64,000 nucleotides of DNA, taken from assembly GCF_001039355.2 (NCBI RefSeq), contig NW_019775325.1, positions 1 through 64,000 on the forward strand. Reading direction: 5' to 3'. The position numbers and the translations under genes are program-made. This document shows positions 1-11,235 of this stretch, one piece after another. The notes under the pieces were generated by a model, which saw nothing but the letters and a program-made list of their open reading frames with translations, had not been told where the DNA came from and did no database searches. Origin of the DNA: Lingula anatina. Taxonomy: Eukaryota > Brachiopoda > Lingulata > Lingulida > Lingulidae. Numbering within the stretch: the stretch's first letter is position 1; every line of letters begins with the position of its first letter.

Positions 1-131
1 CCACCACCACCACACACACACACACACACCACCACCACCACACACACCACCACCACCACACACACACCACACATATACACACACCACCACCACCATCATC
101 ACCACCACACACACAAACACACACAGTGGCA
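1..131. repeat. CA / CCA compound microsatellite
   Basis: The first 130 bases are mixed CA dinucleotide and CCA/CAC trinucleotide runs with a few interruptions. Nothing coding is visible. The run probably continues to the left of the window. Confidence 0.95.
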
Positions 132-672
132 CACAACCCTCCGTTGCATTTTTAATTTCATCAACCTGGCGAACCATTTCATTTTAGGAATATGGTGGGA
201 TGCTGTATCGTGATATTTATTCATATGTATTCATAACGGTGTCCCCTTCAATCAAAATGAACATATGGTGGCTAGACATAAATAAATTGACGCACATCTA
301 AACGAAATAACGAAGAAAGTGTTACCTTAAAAGAGAGGCGAGCTCTTTCAAGGACAGCGCCATCTTTTATCTCGTTTTCTCACGCGTGGTTGTGCCTCAA
401 TGATTAATCAATCATACGTAATAAAAACCCTGCCTTATGATTATGTCAGTAATTGCTAAGTTGAAAAGGCTATTAAAGGGGAACAAAGTACCTCTGTCGT
501 GTTGGAGGAAGTTAGTTTGAATAATGTTTGTGAAGTGGGCCTAGATTTTTCGATTTCCCGCACTATCCAAGGAAGTGCCTCGCTACCGGCGTTTAATCCC
601 AAAACATGCATAGCCAATACGATTGTCGAGAACGAGGCATCTGATAGGAAAAAAAGCTTCAGTCGACTGAAG
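132..672 (+). other. Upstream region and 5' UTR of RIC3
   Basis: No other gene is visible in this stretch. The RIC3 frame stays open upstream to about 499, but there is no in-frame ATG before 673 (the codon at 499 is TTG), so this is most likely promoter plus 5' UTR. No clear TATA box was found. Confidence 0.5.
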
Positions 673-3623
673 ATGGATGCTAAGTCGATAGCTGTAATCT
701 GCATCGTAGTCGGCTGTTTAGTTGTTGTTTATCCGAAGATTTTCCATCCCATGATCAAACGGGCCCTTGGGTTTGGCGAGAAAACCAACGCTGACAAGTT
801 GGGTAAGCAATGCTCTTCAGTGTCACTCAGAAGCTTGGGGTTTTGATCAGCCTGACGACGATTGAGCTTCTCAACTGGGTCCAACACTTTTTTGAAAACA
901 ACGCAATGATTAATTTAACTGATTGCAGGTTTTTTCGATTTAAAACATACACTAATTGTCTTACAAGTTACATGGGTAAAATGCACAACGTCGCACTCAG
1001 TATGAACCAAAGTTTGCAACTGATTAAAACCCACATTGCCAAATTTGGTAACCAGTATATTAAACTTTCCTCTTTGAATAAATTTAATGGAAGATGTTAA
1101 CAAGATATCTTTTAATTTTCTGTAGATAAAAATGGAATGCCACATGCGCCAAAAATGAGGCCGGGGCCAATGAGTGACAGGCATATGATGGTAAGTTTAA
1201 ACTAATTTATCAATTTGTTTGCAGCAGTTGCCAGGCATCTTTTAACACAAAAATTCATGCATTTGCACTCCTATTTATTTTTTATAATGTGTGCTGTCGA
1301 TAACATAAATAGGAGTGCTAAAGCATGAAATTGCATGCTAGGAATCTTTTACAAAATCCATTTTCCAGCTTATTTATAATGATACAAATGCTTGAAGTGA
1401 AATTTTAATCAGGGCTCACTCTTTGAATGAATTTCTTTTATTCAAATGACTCTTTTTTTGCCAGATCAATACTTTGAACTAAATAACTGTTGAGGAAAGA
1501 TAATAAGATATTTAACATTTTCCATAATAAAAAAGAGGTTGGCACATTTGCCTTTAAATCATTTAATATGCTGGGTTATACTCTAGAAGAAACTATAAAA
1601 GCTGTTGTATTTGCCACTGGTAAAGATATTAACAACTTTTTAAACAAATTAACTACTTCTATTTTATTTATTTATTTATTTTTTTTTTGGTGTGGTAAAA
1701 ACAACAGCTTTGAAATGTAAATTATGTGTGTGTTCTGTAGGGTGGAACCCCCCACCCAGGCATGCGGGCAGCAGCAGAGATGCGTAAACAAGCCATGGAG
1801 ACACAGGGCTCTGGGAGAGGAGGCATGGTCACCATGATGTTGCCTGTGTACACCATTGGCATTGTGATATATCTCATCTATACACTTTGTAAGGTAAGTA
1901 TGCATGATAGGGACAAATTTAATATTAATAACAGAGTTTGCCTTAAAAACAGAAGGTCAGCATCATTTACTAAATAATTTTCTGTACAATTTACAAGCTT
2001 AGGCAAATTAGGTGTGCTTTAAAACAAATATTCTAAAGCTATGTCGTCATCAGTGGATTTTCCTAAGTTGTAAGATATGCGTGTATCTATATGTTGAATT
2101 GAATGCTGGCTTTTATTGATAGTTTTCACTTTGTATTTTAAGATATTCAATAAAGACGACAGCAAGAGTGGTGGAAGAAAGAACAACGTGTGGTACACGG
2201 ATAAATTGAAGAGTTTTACTGAGGAGGATAGTGATGAAGTTGGAGATGAGGATTATGCGGAGTACATACGTAAAAAGAAGAGACAGAGAGAGCTTGATAT
2301 TATGCTAAACAAGGCAGATGAAAGAAAGATATGTAAGTAAAGAGAGCAGCTGCTATTTCATAATTAAAATGATGGTAGATGTTGTTGGATTTTTGAAAGT
2401 TAGTCTTATGTATTGATGGTTGTCCTTGGAAAATATACAGTTTACTTCAAAAGATACTGGATGAATATGACAAGGATAAAATTTTTGTAAAATTTTTGTG
2501 AAATTTTATACAATGGATTACTCTAGATTGGCACAAAGAAAATTTATCTATTTGACTTAAGTGTTAGGGTATAAAAATTATAGAGTAAACATAGTTTGGC
2601 ATTTCTTAAATTATTCTGATTTTTTAAGCGGACTATGAGATGCTTCAGCTGCAGGAGAAGCTACTGGAAACCGAAGCTCAGATGCAGAGAATAGTTGATG
2701 CAATGAAGCAGGTGCAGGGTAAAATGACCACTGTGGGAAGTGAGACTGTAGCACAGGTATGTCTATTTTGTGTTTAAAGACATCAGTGGCTTGCTGCTGT
2801 GACTAGCAGAATATACATACTTTGCCATTGGTAGGGATTAGCTTTTTTGTGGTGAATTTATTTTCAGGGAATATCAAATTTGATATCAGTAGATATTGTG
2901 GACATATTTGTGGAGACTTGTCCTTGTAATGATTTAGTTGGTTACTTTTCAAAATTCCAGTCATTAAGAAATGTCTAATGATAACAATAATTCTATTATA
3001 TAGTAAACTACAATGTATAAAACAAACATTTCCAATTTTCCCCTTTGAAACCATTTATAAGTGGGAAAACAGATCCTTATGATTGAAAAACATTAAAATG
3101 CAGATATTAAGACATATCTACTATTTGATTAGACATTGATGTCTTCTTTATATTCGCTGGCATTTTCCAGATGAGTCAAGGTGCAGGAGACAGTGGATCA
3201 ACAGAGCACTTGTCCAAAAACCAAGAAACTGACGTGTGTGAGCCAATGGCTGATAAACTGGAACAAAAAGAGGAAAATGCATTGGATCAAATTTCAGCTC
3301 AGGGAGCTTCGTTTGATCGGGAAGAAGAAGATGAACTGAGCTTTGCAGATATGTCCCATGACAGGACAAACTTTAGTGAGGAGCTGGGAATTGAGGACAG
3401 TCTGACAGAGTCTGATTCTGAGTCAGAGGATACAGAGGCAGAACAGGACAATAATGAAACCTACAGGAAACACCAGCAGAGTGATGAGAATGAGGAAAAT
3501 GAAGTTGAAGAAATACTCTTGCCAGAAAACAAAAGTGATGACGCCAGGTGTGATGGTGAGAGTGACGGCTTGCACCATCTTAGAAAACGCCAGGCAAGAG
3601 ACTTGCATGCAGCAGAAGATTAA
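673..3623 (+). CDS. RIC3: RIC3 acetylcholine receptor chaperone, six exons, complete
   Basis: RIC3 is an endoplasmic reticulum membrane chaperone that helps fold and assemble nicotinic acetylcholine receptors. The exons are 673-802, 1126-1190, 1741-1893, 2143-2332, 2629-2756 and 3171-3623. All have GT-AG borders and matching phases, giving 372 residues, close to human RIC3 (369). An N-terminal hydrophobic segment lies at about residues 6-24. A Met/Pro/Arg-rich linker follows, and the diagnostic second membrane segment (MVTMMLPVYTIGIVIYLIY) lies at 94-116. A charged stretch with a WYTDKLKSF motif comes next, then a coiled coil at about 182-210 (LQLQEKLLETEAQMQRIVDA). The last exon encodes a 150-residue tail rich in Glu, Asp and Ser. 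The start at 673 is the first in-frame ATG and directly precedes the first hydrophobic segment, as in the family. Identification rests on the second membrane segment, the coiled coil, the order of parts and the length. Confidence 0.95.
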
Positions 3624-4420
3624 GTTTTAAGAACGGCAGCTTTACAGTGCACCTAGCAGATATCATGTTAGGTCTCATACTGATGATTTTATGAATTATT
3701 CACATACTTTAGAAATGGAAAGGTGCATAGTTCCTTTATTTAATGAAATTTAATTGTGTGTGTGTATTATACAGTGCACCAACATCAGTTTTTTGCTACT
3801 TTACTTAAGAATGCAATTTTTTGGTCAGAAATATTTTTGTCATCTTCTTTTAAGTGGTACATTTTTATAACAATTTGGATGAAAGATTGAGATAGCTGGT
3901 ATTTAACACAATTATTTCTTCTATGAGTAAAATAGGTTGTTATCGTTTCAGTCATAATGAAGGCACTGTAGTGTGCATTACTCAGCTTTAGCTGATGAGA
4001 CTAAAATGGCTCTTTTTCTAAAGGCAACATGGTATTTCTTTGGTATTTGACTTTCATATTTTGATTTACAAACAAACTGAATCATGAAGAACTTTGTCAT
4101 GTTACATAAAATAACAAGATGAAATGCCAACTAGTGAATACATACAGACTGCAAACATATTTGCAATAAGAGATTGATTAAATCAAGTTCAAAATGTTCA
4201 AAATGTGAGGAAAAAAACCAGTGTGAAGTTTTATGTGGTTACATTTTTGTCCCATTTATTGTTTGTTTAGTGTGTAGTGAAAGGAATCTCATCATGAATT
4301 GAATTTTTATACCATGTGATAAATAGTCTTGTTATGTCTGCAGACAGTTGAACATTATTTTGTAATTAATGAGGCTTTTTACATCTCATTATTTGGTGGG
4401 AGTGATTTATCCATAGTTAT
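3624..4420 (+). other. RIC3 3' UTR and downstream spacer
   Basis: This is AT-rich sequence after the RIC3 stop with no credible open frame. It presumably holds the 3' UTR. No canonical AATAAA could be assigned with confidence. Confidence 0.45.
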
Positions 4421-4421
4421 T

Positions 4422-4690
4422 AGTACCACCAGCGTGTACGCTGGCGGTACTCATGGTTTTAGTCCCGACCCGTCTCGTACAGCTCCGCCGGCTCCTGCGG
4501 CTCCGCCGGCTCCTGCAGCTCCGCCGGCTCCGCAGTCGGGCGCCGGAAACAAGTCACCGTTACCGCTTCTCCTCCTAGACCGCAAGGACCTGTGTCCCCA
4601 TCTCTTGGATTTAGGTCACATATAATCTCAACTTGAACACCCTGGTTTTTTTGTCTCCATCGGTGCACTGGCCTGGGCGTGACGCTTGTT
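4422..4690. repeat. Palindrome and GC-rich CCGGCTCC-type repeat
   Basis: A near-perfect 28-bp palindrome (GTACCACCAGCG...CGCTGGCGGTAC) at about 4423-4450 is followed by a short GC-rich repeat of Ala/Pro-type triplets (4480-4535) and about 150 bp of higher-GC sequence. The GC content is sharply unlike the surroundings. It sits at the left edge of the block holding the 146-bp array, so it may be an end of the same mobile element (inference). Confidence 0.6.
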
Positions 4691-5219
4691 GAAATGCACC
4701 CTTGTCAAAATTTTTGAAAATTCAATGCTAAATATCTCCCAAACCAAAGGAATTATGGGAAAAATTACTACAGAAGTCTGACCGAAAGTCATATGTGGAA
4801 ATTCCAAATATGCCCTTGGATTTGACTTTTGACCTTTTTTTCAAGGTCAAACAAGCCAAAATTTTCTAAAAATGGGAATTTTCTGTAAAAAAATATTTGT
4901 TTGTGCTAATTTTTGGAAACTACACAGCCCTAAGCTCTCCTGTTATAGTGAGGGGTTACCATTGGGGACTCCTTTCATCTTTGAGAGTTTGGGGTCAATC
5001 GGTGCATTTTCACGGGAGAAGCAGCCATTAGATACCGAAACTGAAAACTCGCTCTAAATCTGGAATGGTAAATGCCAGAGACCTCTTTTTTATTGCATTT
5101 TGTAGACCTTGTCAAGTGCAATACTGGGGGTGGTGTCCATTTTTTTGTTTTTGATATGGTTTAGGCGTTGCCCTATATCAAAAATTACAACATCGCAATA
5201 TTCAGTGGGGAAAATGTGA
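4691..5219. repeat. Left flank of the tandem array, repeat-derived
   Basis: The sequence is non-coding. It contains a divergent TGACCT...AGGTCA inverted pair near 4815-4850. The stretch at about 5090-5125 (GCATTTTGTAGACCTTGTCAAG and onward) resembles 7000-7050 on the other side of the array. This suggests that both flanks belong to one repetitive element spanning roughly 4420-7135. Confidence 0.55.
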
Positions 5220-6950
5220 AATACTCCAAAATTATCAGAGATACGCCCATAGTTACTATTAAACTTGAATAGGAAGTCATATACTGGTAATCTGACTGTG
5301 ACCTTGAAATTGACCTTTGACCTACTTTTCATTATGAACTGCACTTTGCAAGTCTTCTGATCTTTATATCTCCAAAACTGGCAAAGATACGCCCATAGTT
5401 ACTATTGAACTTGAATAGGAAGTCATATACTGGCAATCTTAATATGATACTGAAATTGACCTTTGACCTACTTTTCACCATGAACTGAACTTTGCAAATT
5501 TTTCAACCCTTATATCTCCAAAACTGGCAGAGATACACCCATAGTTATTGTTGAACTTGAATAGGAAGTCATATACTGGCAATCTTAATATGATACTGAA
5601 ATTGACCTTTGACCTACTTTTCACCATGAACTGAACTTTGCAAATTTTGCTTCCCTTTTATCTCCAAAACTGGCAGAGATAGGTCCATAGTTACTATTGA
5701 ACTTGAATAGGAAGTCATATACTGGCAATCTAAATGTGACCTTAAAATTGACCTTTGACCTACTTTTCACCATGAACTGAACTTTGCAAATTTTGCTTCC
5801 CTTTTATCTCCAAAACTGGCAGAGATAGGTCCATAGTTACTATTGAACTTGAATAGGAAGTCATATACTGGCAATCTAAATGTGACCTTAAAATTGACCT
5901 TTGACCTACTTTTCACCATGAACTGAACTTTGCAAATTTTGCTTCCCTTTTATCTCCAAAACTGGCAGAGATAGGTCCATAGTTACTATTGAACTTGAAT
6001 AGGAAGTCATATACTGGCAATCTAAATGTGACCTTAAAATTGACCTTTGACCTACTTTTCACCATGAACTGAACTTTGCAAATTTTGCTTCCCTTTTATC
6101 TCCAAAACTGGCAGAGATAGGTCCATAGTTACTATTGAACTTGAATAGGAAGTCATATACTGGCAATCTAAATGTGACCTTAAAATTGACCTTTGACCTA
6201 CTTTTCACCATGAACTGAACTTTGCAAATTTTGCTTCCCTTTTATCTCCAAAACTGGCAGAGATAGGTCCATAGTTACTATTGAACTTGAATAGGAAGTC
6301 ATATACTGGCAATCTAAATGTGACCTTAAAATTGACCTTTGACCTACTTTTCACCATGAACTGAACTTTGCAAATTTTGCTTCCCTTTTATCTCCAAAAC
6401 TGGCAGAGATAGGTCCATAGTTACTATTGAACTTGAATAGGAAGTCATATACTGGCAATCTAAATGTGACCTTAAAATTGACCTTTGACCTACTTTTCAC
6501 CATGAACTGAACTTTGCAAATTTTGCTTCCCTTTTATCTCCAAAACTGGCAGAGATAGGTCCATAGTTACTATTGAACTTGAATAGGAAGTCATATACTG
6601 GCAATCTAAATGTGACCTTGAAATTGACCTTTGACCTACTTTTCACCATGAACTGAATTTTGCAAATTTTGCTTCCCTTTTATCTCCAAAACTGGCTGAG
6701 ATAGGTCCATAGTTACTATTGAAGTTGAATAGGAAGTCCTATACTGGCAATCTAAGTGTGACCTTGAAATTGACCTTTGACCTACTTTTTATCATGAACT
6801 GAACTCTGCTAATTTCTTTCTCTTTTAACTTCAAACTTGACAGAGATAGGTCCATAGTTACTCTTGAACTTGAATAGGAAGTCATATACTGGCAATTTAC
6901 TGTGACCTTGAAATTGACCCTTGACCTACCTTACGAAGAACTTAAATTTG
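5220..6950. repeat. Tandem array, about 12 units of 146 bp
   Basis: The landmark TTGAATAGGAAGTC recurs at 5265, 5411, 5557, 5703, 5849, 5995, 6141, 6287, 6433, 6579, 6725 and 6870. The spacing is exactly 146 bp except for the last step (145). Units from about 5650 to 6600 are nearly identical, and both edges are more diverged, as expected for an array growing by unequal exchange. Each unit holds the motif TGACCTTTGACCT once (exact at 5311, 5457, 5603, 5749, 5895, 6041, 6187, 6333, 6479, 6625 and 6771; one base changed near 6915). There are no spacers between distinct sequences, so this is not a CRISPR array. Confidence 0.97.
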
Positions 6951-7382
6951 ATTGTACCATATATATTTTTTGCAATAGTTAAAAAATTCTTGTTGATTGC
7001 ATTTTTACAGCTTGTCAAGCACAAAACTGGTCGCTGTGTCCCTTATTTTGTGTATGTGGGGGTCTATACGAATGCGTTTGCTCCAGCTGGTGGTACAATA
7101 TTTGGAGGCGGTATCGCCTCTCTGATCCTCTAGTTCCAACTGTTTTAGTAAAAAAAATTAAGATGACTTGCAATTCTTTATACATTGTTAATTTTTGGTG
7201 GAAAATATGTAGAGGAAAACACTAAAGGATGGCATATGTATTTTTTCCAGTTTACTGCACCCTCAATCCAACTTCAGTCTACACTGACTCACTGACTCAA
7301 TTTTGATATTTACATGAATTGCAACATCATGATGAAATGATGCAAGTAAATAAATGTCCATTTCTTTATTTTTACTACCTAG
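6951..7382. other. Right flank of the tandem array
   Basis: Positions 7000-7135 share short blocks with the left flank of the array and contain small palindromes (GGCGGTATCGCC near 7110). Beyond about 7140 the sequence is unremarkable AT-rich DNA leading into a splice acceptor at 7382. No exon matching the missing part of the CEPT1-like gene was found. Confidence 0.5.
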
Positions 7383-9001
7383 AATTGATGTCACTGAGGC
7401 ACAGATTGTCATGATTGTAGTGTATATCACCACCTCTGTGGTAGGCCATGATATCTGGGCATTTCAGGTATGGGACTGTGTTACTTTATTAATGTGCCAC
7501 TAAATGTGAATTACAAAGTAAATAGTCATTAATTAATACATTTTGGATTGGAACAAGAAGTTGTTCAGAGAGCTGTGTTGTAGAAGTTGTGTCCCTTTTA
7601 TTGCAGTTTATGTTTATAAGGTTGATTAGATGTCTTATTCATAATTATTTTTGTGTGTTATCACAAAATATTTCTTTATGCTCTTTATTTTCAGGTTCCA
7701 TTAATTGGCTATGAACTAAAACACCTTATGATCATAAGCAGTATAGCAGTGACCACCTTGAGTATGAGTGAAAGCTTTTCTATAATCCTTTTAGAAGGAG
7801 GTGCAGGAAAAAATGGTTCCACAATTGCTGTAAGTGAAGTGGCAGTGGTTATAGTTTGTAAAAAAAAAAACAAAAAAAAAATATTAATAAATTTTAATCT
7901 CTAGAAATTTTTTTTAAACTGATATCAATGGAGGATTGACTTACATATAAGATAATAGAATTAAAAGCCTTATTTAAAAGTTTTTATTGTTGTTAATTAA
8001 TCTTCTAAATTTTTAGGGGACCAGTGTTTTATCACCTGTAATTCCTATTGGCACAATCCTCGTTATGGCCTATACTATTTACAAGAAATCAGCAACACAT
8101 ATATTTGAAAATCATCCATGTCTATATATCATAGCCTTTGGGTTAGCTGGCGCTAAGGTGACCAATAAGCTAGTGGTAAGTGAATTGCTTAAAATTTCAG
8201 TTTAATAGGTAAACAACCAGATTTAGGCTTTAACATAGCAAAATTCCAAAAATTTTCTAATGCTGGCAAGAGAAAGCTAGTAAACAGGTTGATAGATCTT
8301 AATTTTGTCTGTAGTTTTTGGTAGGATAGAGTATTAGTCCATATTCCATCTGATACTTTTTTTGATGTAGAAAGTTCTTTTACTGACATTGGACTTCACT
8401 GTACATTTGATAGCTTTGCTGTCTTTTTCTTTCTAGGTTGCTCATATGACCAAAAGTGCAATGTCAATGCTGGATTCCAGTATGATTGGCCCAGGAATGC
8501 TATTTCTCAACCAATATTTCAATACTATTTTAGATGAATATCTTGTCCTATGGCTCTGCTTAGTAAGTATTTGGGGAAGTTATAGTAAAAAATGTCCAAC
8601 TGGGTCAATGATTATGTAAATTTCTAATAGTTAAGGTAATGTTCTAATCTTTTATTAAAATTTATGTGCAGTGCGATTCATACCCATAGTCTAAAATTAT
8701 GGACACTCACCTGGAGAAAGATGGTCTGTGTTGTAATGTTATATTAATAAAAAACTGTCCATTAGTTGTCAATCTTTCTCTCTGTGCTTTTTTGACTCCT
8801 TTCAATGCTATGTTTCTCTTGCAGTTGTGGACCCTGGTCGATCTTTGTCGTTACTCTGTGTTCGTCTGCGTACAAATCTGTGACTACATGGATATATACT
8901 GTTTTAAAATCACATCCCTTGAAAAAGAGAAAAATGGCAGAGGGACTCTCTCATCCAGGCCAGTAACAAGAAGTCAAGGAAGAAAGAAGAAAGTTAACTA
9001 A
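7383..9001 (+). CDS. CEPT1: CEPT1/CHPT1-type choline/ethanolamine phosphotransferase, C-terminal half
   Basis: Enzymes of this family transfer phosphocholine or phosphoethanolamine from the CDP form to diacylglycerol in ER/Golgi membranes, the last step of the Kennedy pathway. Five exons are clear: 7383-7467, 7695-7829, 8017-8175, 8437-8562 and 8825-9001. Together they give 226 residues ending at a TAA. Recognisable family blocks are [66 protein letters not shown] and [12 protein letters not shown]. The tail is basic ([15 protein letters not shown]). The family is about 400 residues long, and its catalytic DG..AR...G...D...D motif lies in the N-terminal half. No exon for that half is visible between RIC3 and 7383. 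The first exon starts with one leftover base, so an upstream exon is required. The gene either begins left of the window, with RIC3 nested in an intron, or is truncated here. CEPT1 and CHPT1 cannot be told apart from this half. Confidence 0.93.
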
Positions 9002-11235
9002 CTGCCTGTTGAAAAGAAGGAATTGTTTACACAGATCAGGTTTTCATAGATTGTTTGTGGATGAGAAAAGTTTTTTTTTTAATTTTTGAAAAAGTGCAGT
9101 ACACAAGATCAAATTGATATTATTACAAAGTGTTCATTTCTCATCTTTAACTTAGAGGCTGCTGAATCAAGAAATGGGTGTAATTCACAGTTAGTATTAC
9201 TTGCTTACACTGGAAAAGAGTTCAGTATTTCAATGGAAAGCATGGGTAAGAATTTGAACTCAATTTTGCTTGATTGTTTTGTGGAAAGTATTGGTAGGGG
9301 TGTGAATGTTGTATTTATTGTCAGTGTTGTACTGCAAAATATATTTTTTTCAAGTTCACATTTTTCAGAACGTAATTTGCTCTACATAGGTTCCTTTCTT
9401 GTCTACAAAAATTCAGGAAAATCATTTTAAAGGTAGTGCACAAAAGTATAGTAAGAATTACATCTAGTTTTGCATTACGCATGTCATCAGGGTATTTTCT
9501 CCAAAGAAAAAATTCTCAGGACCAAAAAGTCATTGGTCCTCTTGGTTTTACTGCATAGTTACCTCCATTATGTGTTCCTAGACTACAGTATGTCTATAAT
9601 AAAAATGGAACACAGAATACAGATCAGCCTTCCAACAGTATCAAATTTGAAAATGCCTGAATATAGTAATTTTATATCAGTCTAAGATTAGAATAGGTTA
9701 AAGATAAATTGTATATCATCATAGCTGGCCATATGCTTATTTTGTTTAATGCCATATATAGCAATTGTAGGAAACTACAATGGTTTTATAGCCTTGTGCA
9801 TGCTTCACATTGTTACTGTCTCTTTGTGTATCTTCTCTGTTTTCCAAATGCAATGATTTTATGTTGCCATATGTTAATTAGAATCATTTTTATTTACCTA
9901 CGAGAAGGATTGTTAAGGGAACAAGAGTGCATTTTGTAAAGATACTGGTAGTACCTTTTGATTTTCCATGTGTGTGATATGGCTATCATATAGTCACCAT
10001 ACAAACAATGCAGTCTGTGGTAGCTCAAGTACTGACATAGGTTTTTCGCCTATGGTTTTCATTCCCATCCTTGCAGATAGCAAGATGTAAAGGTGCGTAG
10101 AGTAGGCAGCATTGTCAAGATGAGTTACTGAAAGGAATTTTCAATGCACTTGAAAAGGATATATTATTTTTCAGAAGAAAAGTTGTAAACCTTATTGCTG
10201 CACTACTGGATGAGTTGGAACATTCACTCTTCCAGTATATTAATGTGTTCTGGTGGCTTATAAAAATATGAGTTCACTTTAGACATAAAATTGTTTATTG
10301 GGTTATTTTCAGTGCTAAGTGTTTGCTTTAAATTTATTTTTATGTGTAAAATATTCACGGATGCTTTTCTGCTCAGCTTTTACTTGTTCACTGACACTAC
10401 GTGTTCACAGTAGTTTCAAGAAATTACAAAGTATAATTAGGTTATGAAATCTAAGTTTAATCTGATGACATTTAGACATGTATAGCTGCTTTGCTAACAA
10501 AAAAAGCACAAGTTCACTTTAGCACAAGTCTTATTTGCCTTTGTTCACTTGCAGTATCATGTTGTTGAATAAGCTACAGAATAATCCAAATTTATATAGA
10601 AAGAAGCCAGGTTTGATCTCTTTTAGTATCCCTCATTTTTAGTGACAGAAGTCGGTTTATAACCTGGTCAGACAGTGGCATGCCTTGAAACTTTTTTGAA
10701 GGAATTGTTGTGTACTGAAGAAGAACATTTTTTCCACATGATCATGTTTGTCACTTTTTGATTTGTTGAAAGTCTAAGCTTATTTCAAGAAATTTTCAAG
10801 AAATTCAATGTTTGTTGTATCCTTATTATTCTTTTCAGCACACAGAGCTAGGTGAACTGATAAATTACTAAGGGAGATTGTAATCGAGTCTGACATAAAC
10901 AAGTGTTTTTGTGACAACTGAAATAGAGAATGAGACTGCCTTTCTAGATTTTCAATATTTTAGAAGATTAAAATTCATATCAATAAAATATTACATTATT
11001 TTATGTAAGAAGGCTGTGTTGAGAATTCCAAAATAAAATATAACCCAATATTTATGTACAAATCTGCCTGTCTCAAAGTTTTCTTATTATTAAGCATGGT
11101 TTTGTGCTTGTTTGAAACTCCATTTTGCCTTAAGATTAATTTCAACTCTCCAATAACTGGTACATAAATTACTACAGTAATTTAGACTTTCAAATGTGGT
11201 AAGTAGTAGAGACATTTTAAATTCCTTTAAGCCAT
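9002..11235 (+). other. 3' UTR and downstream spacer of the CEPT1-like gene
   Basis: This AT-rich sequence has several AATAAA-type signals (for example near 10983 and 11031) and no convincing coding frame. The open frames at 9086-9430 and 9709-9939 have no family features. It is probably a long 3' UTR plus spacer, facing minus-strand sequence further right. Confidence 0.5.

Noticed and set aside
456-704. Minus-strand ORF over the start of RIC3
   Set aside because: It is the antisense shadow of RIC3 exon 1 and its upstream frame, with no protein features.
4459-4668. Minus-strand ORF rich in Ala, Glu and Pro
   Set aside because: It is translated from a GC-rich simple repeat at the edge of a mobile element.
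5220-6950. Regular repeat array resembling a CRISPR
   Set aside because: The whole 146-bp unit is repeated with no unique spacers, and the genome is eukaryotic.
7017-7131. Possible CEPT1 exon with good acceptor and open frame
   Set aside because: The peptide has no CEPT1 similarity, and the DNA resembles the left flank of the repeat array.
9086-9430. 114-codon plus-strand ORF after the CEPT1-like stop
   Set aside because: The composition is low-complexity hydrophobic, there are no motifs, and it lies in probable 3' UTR.
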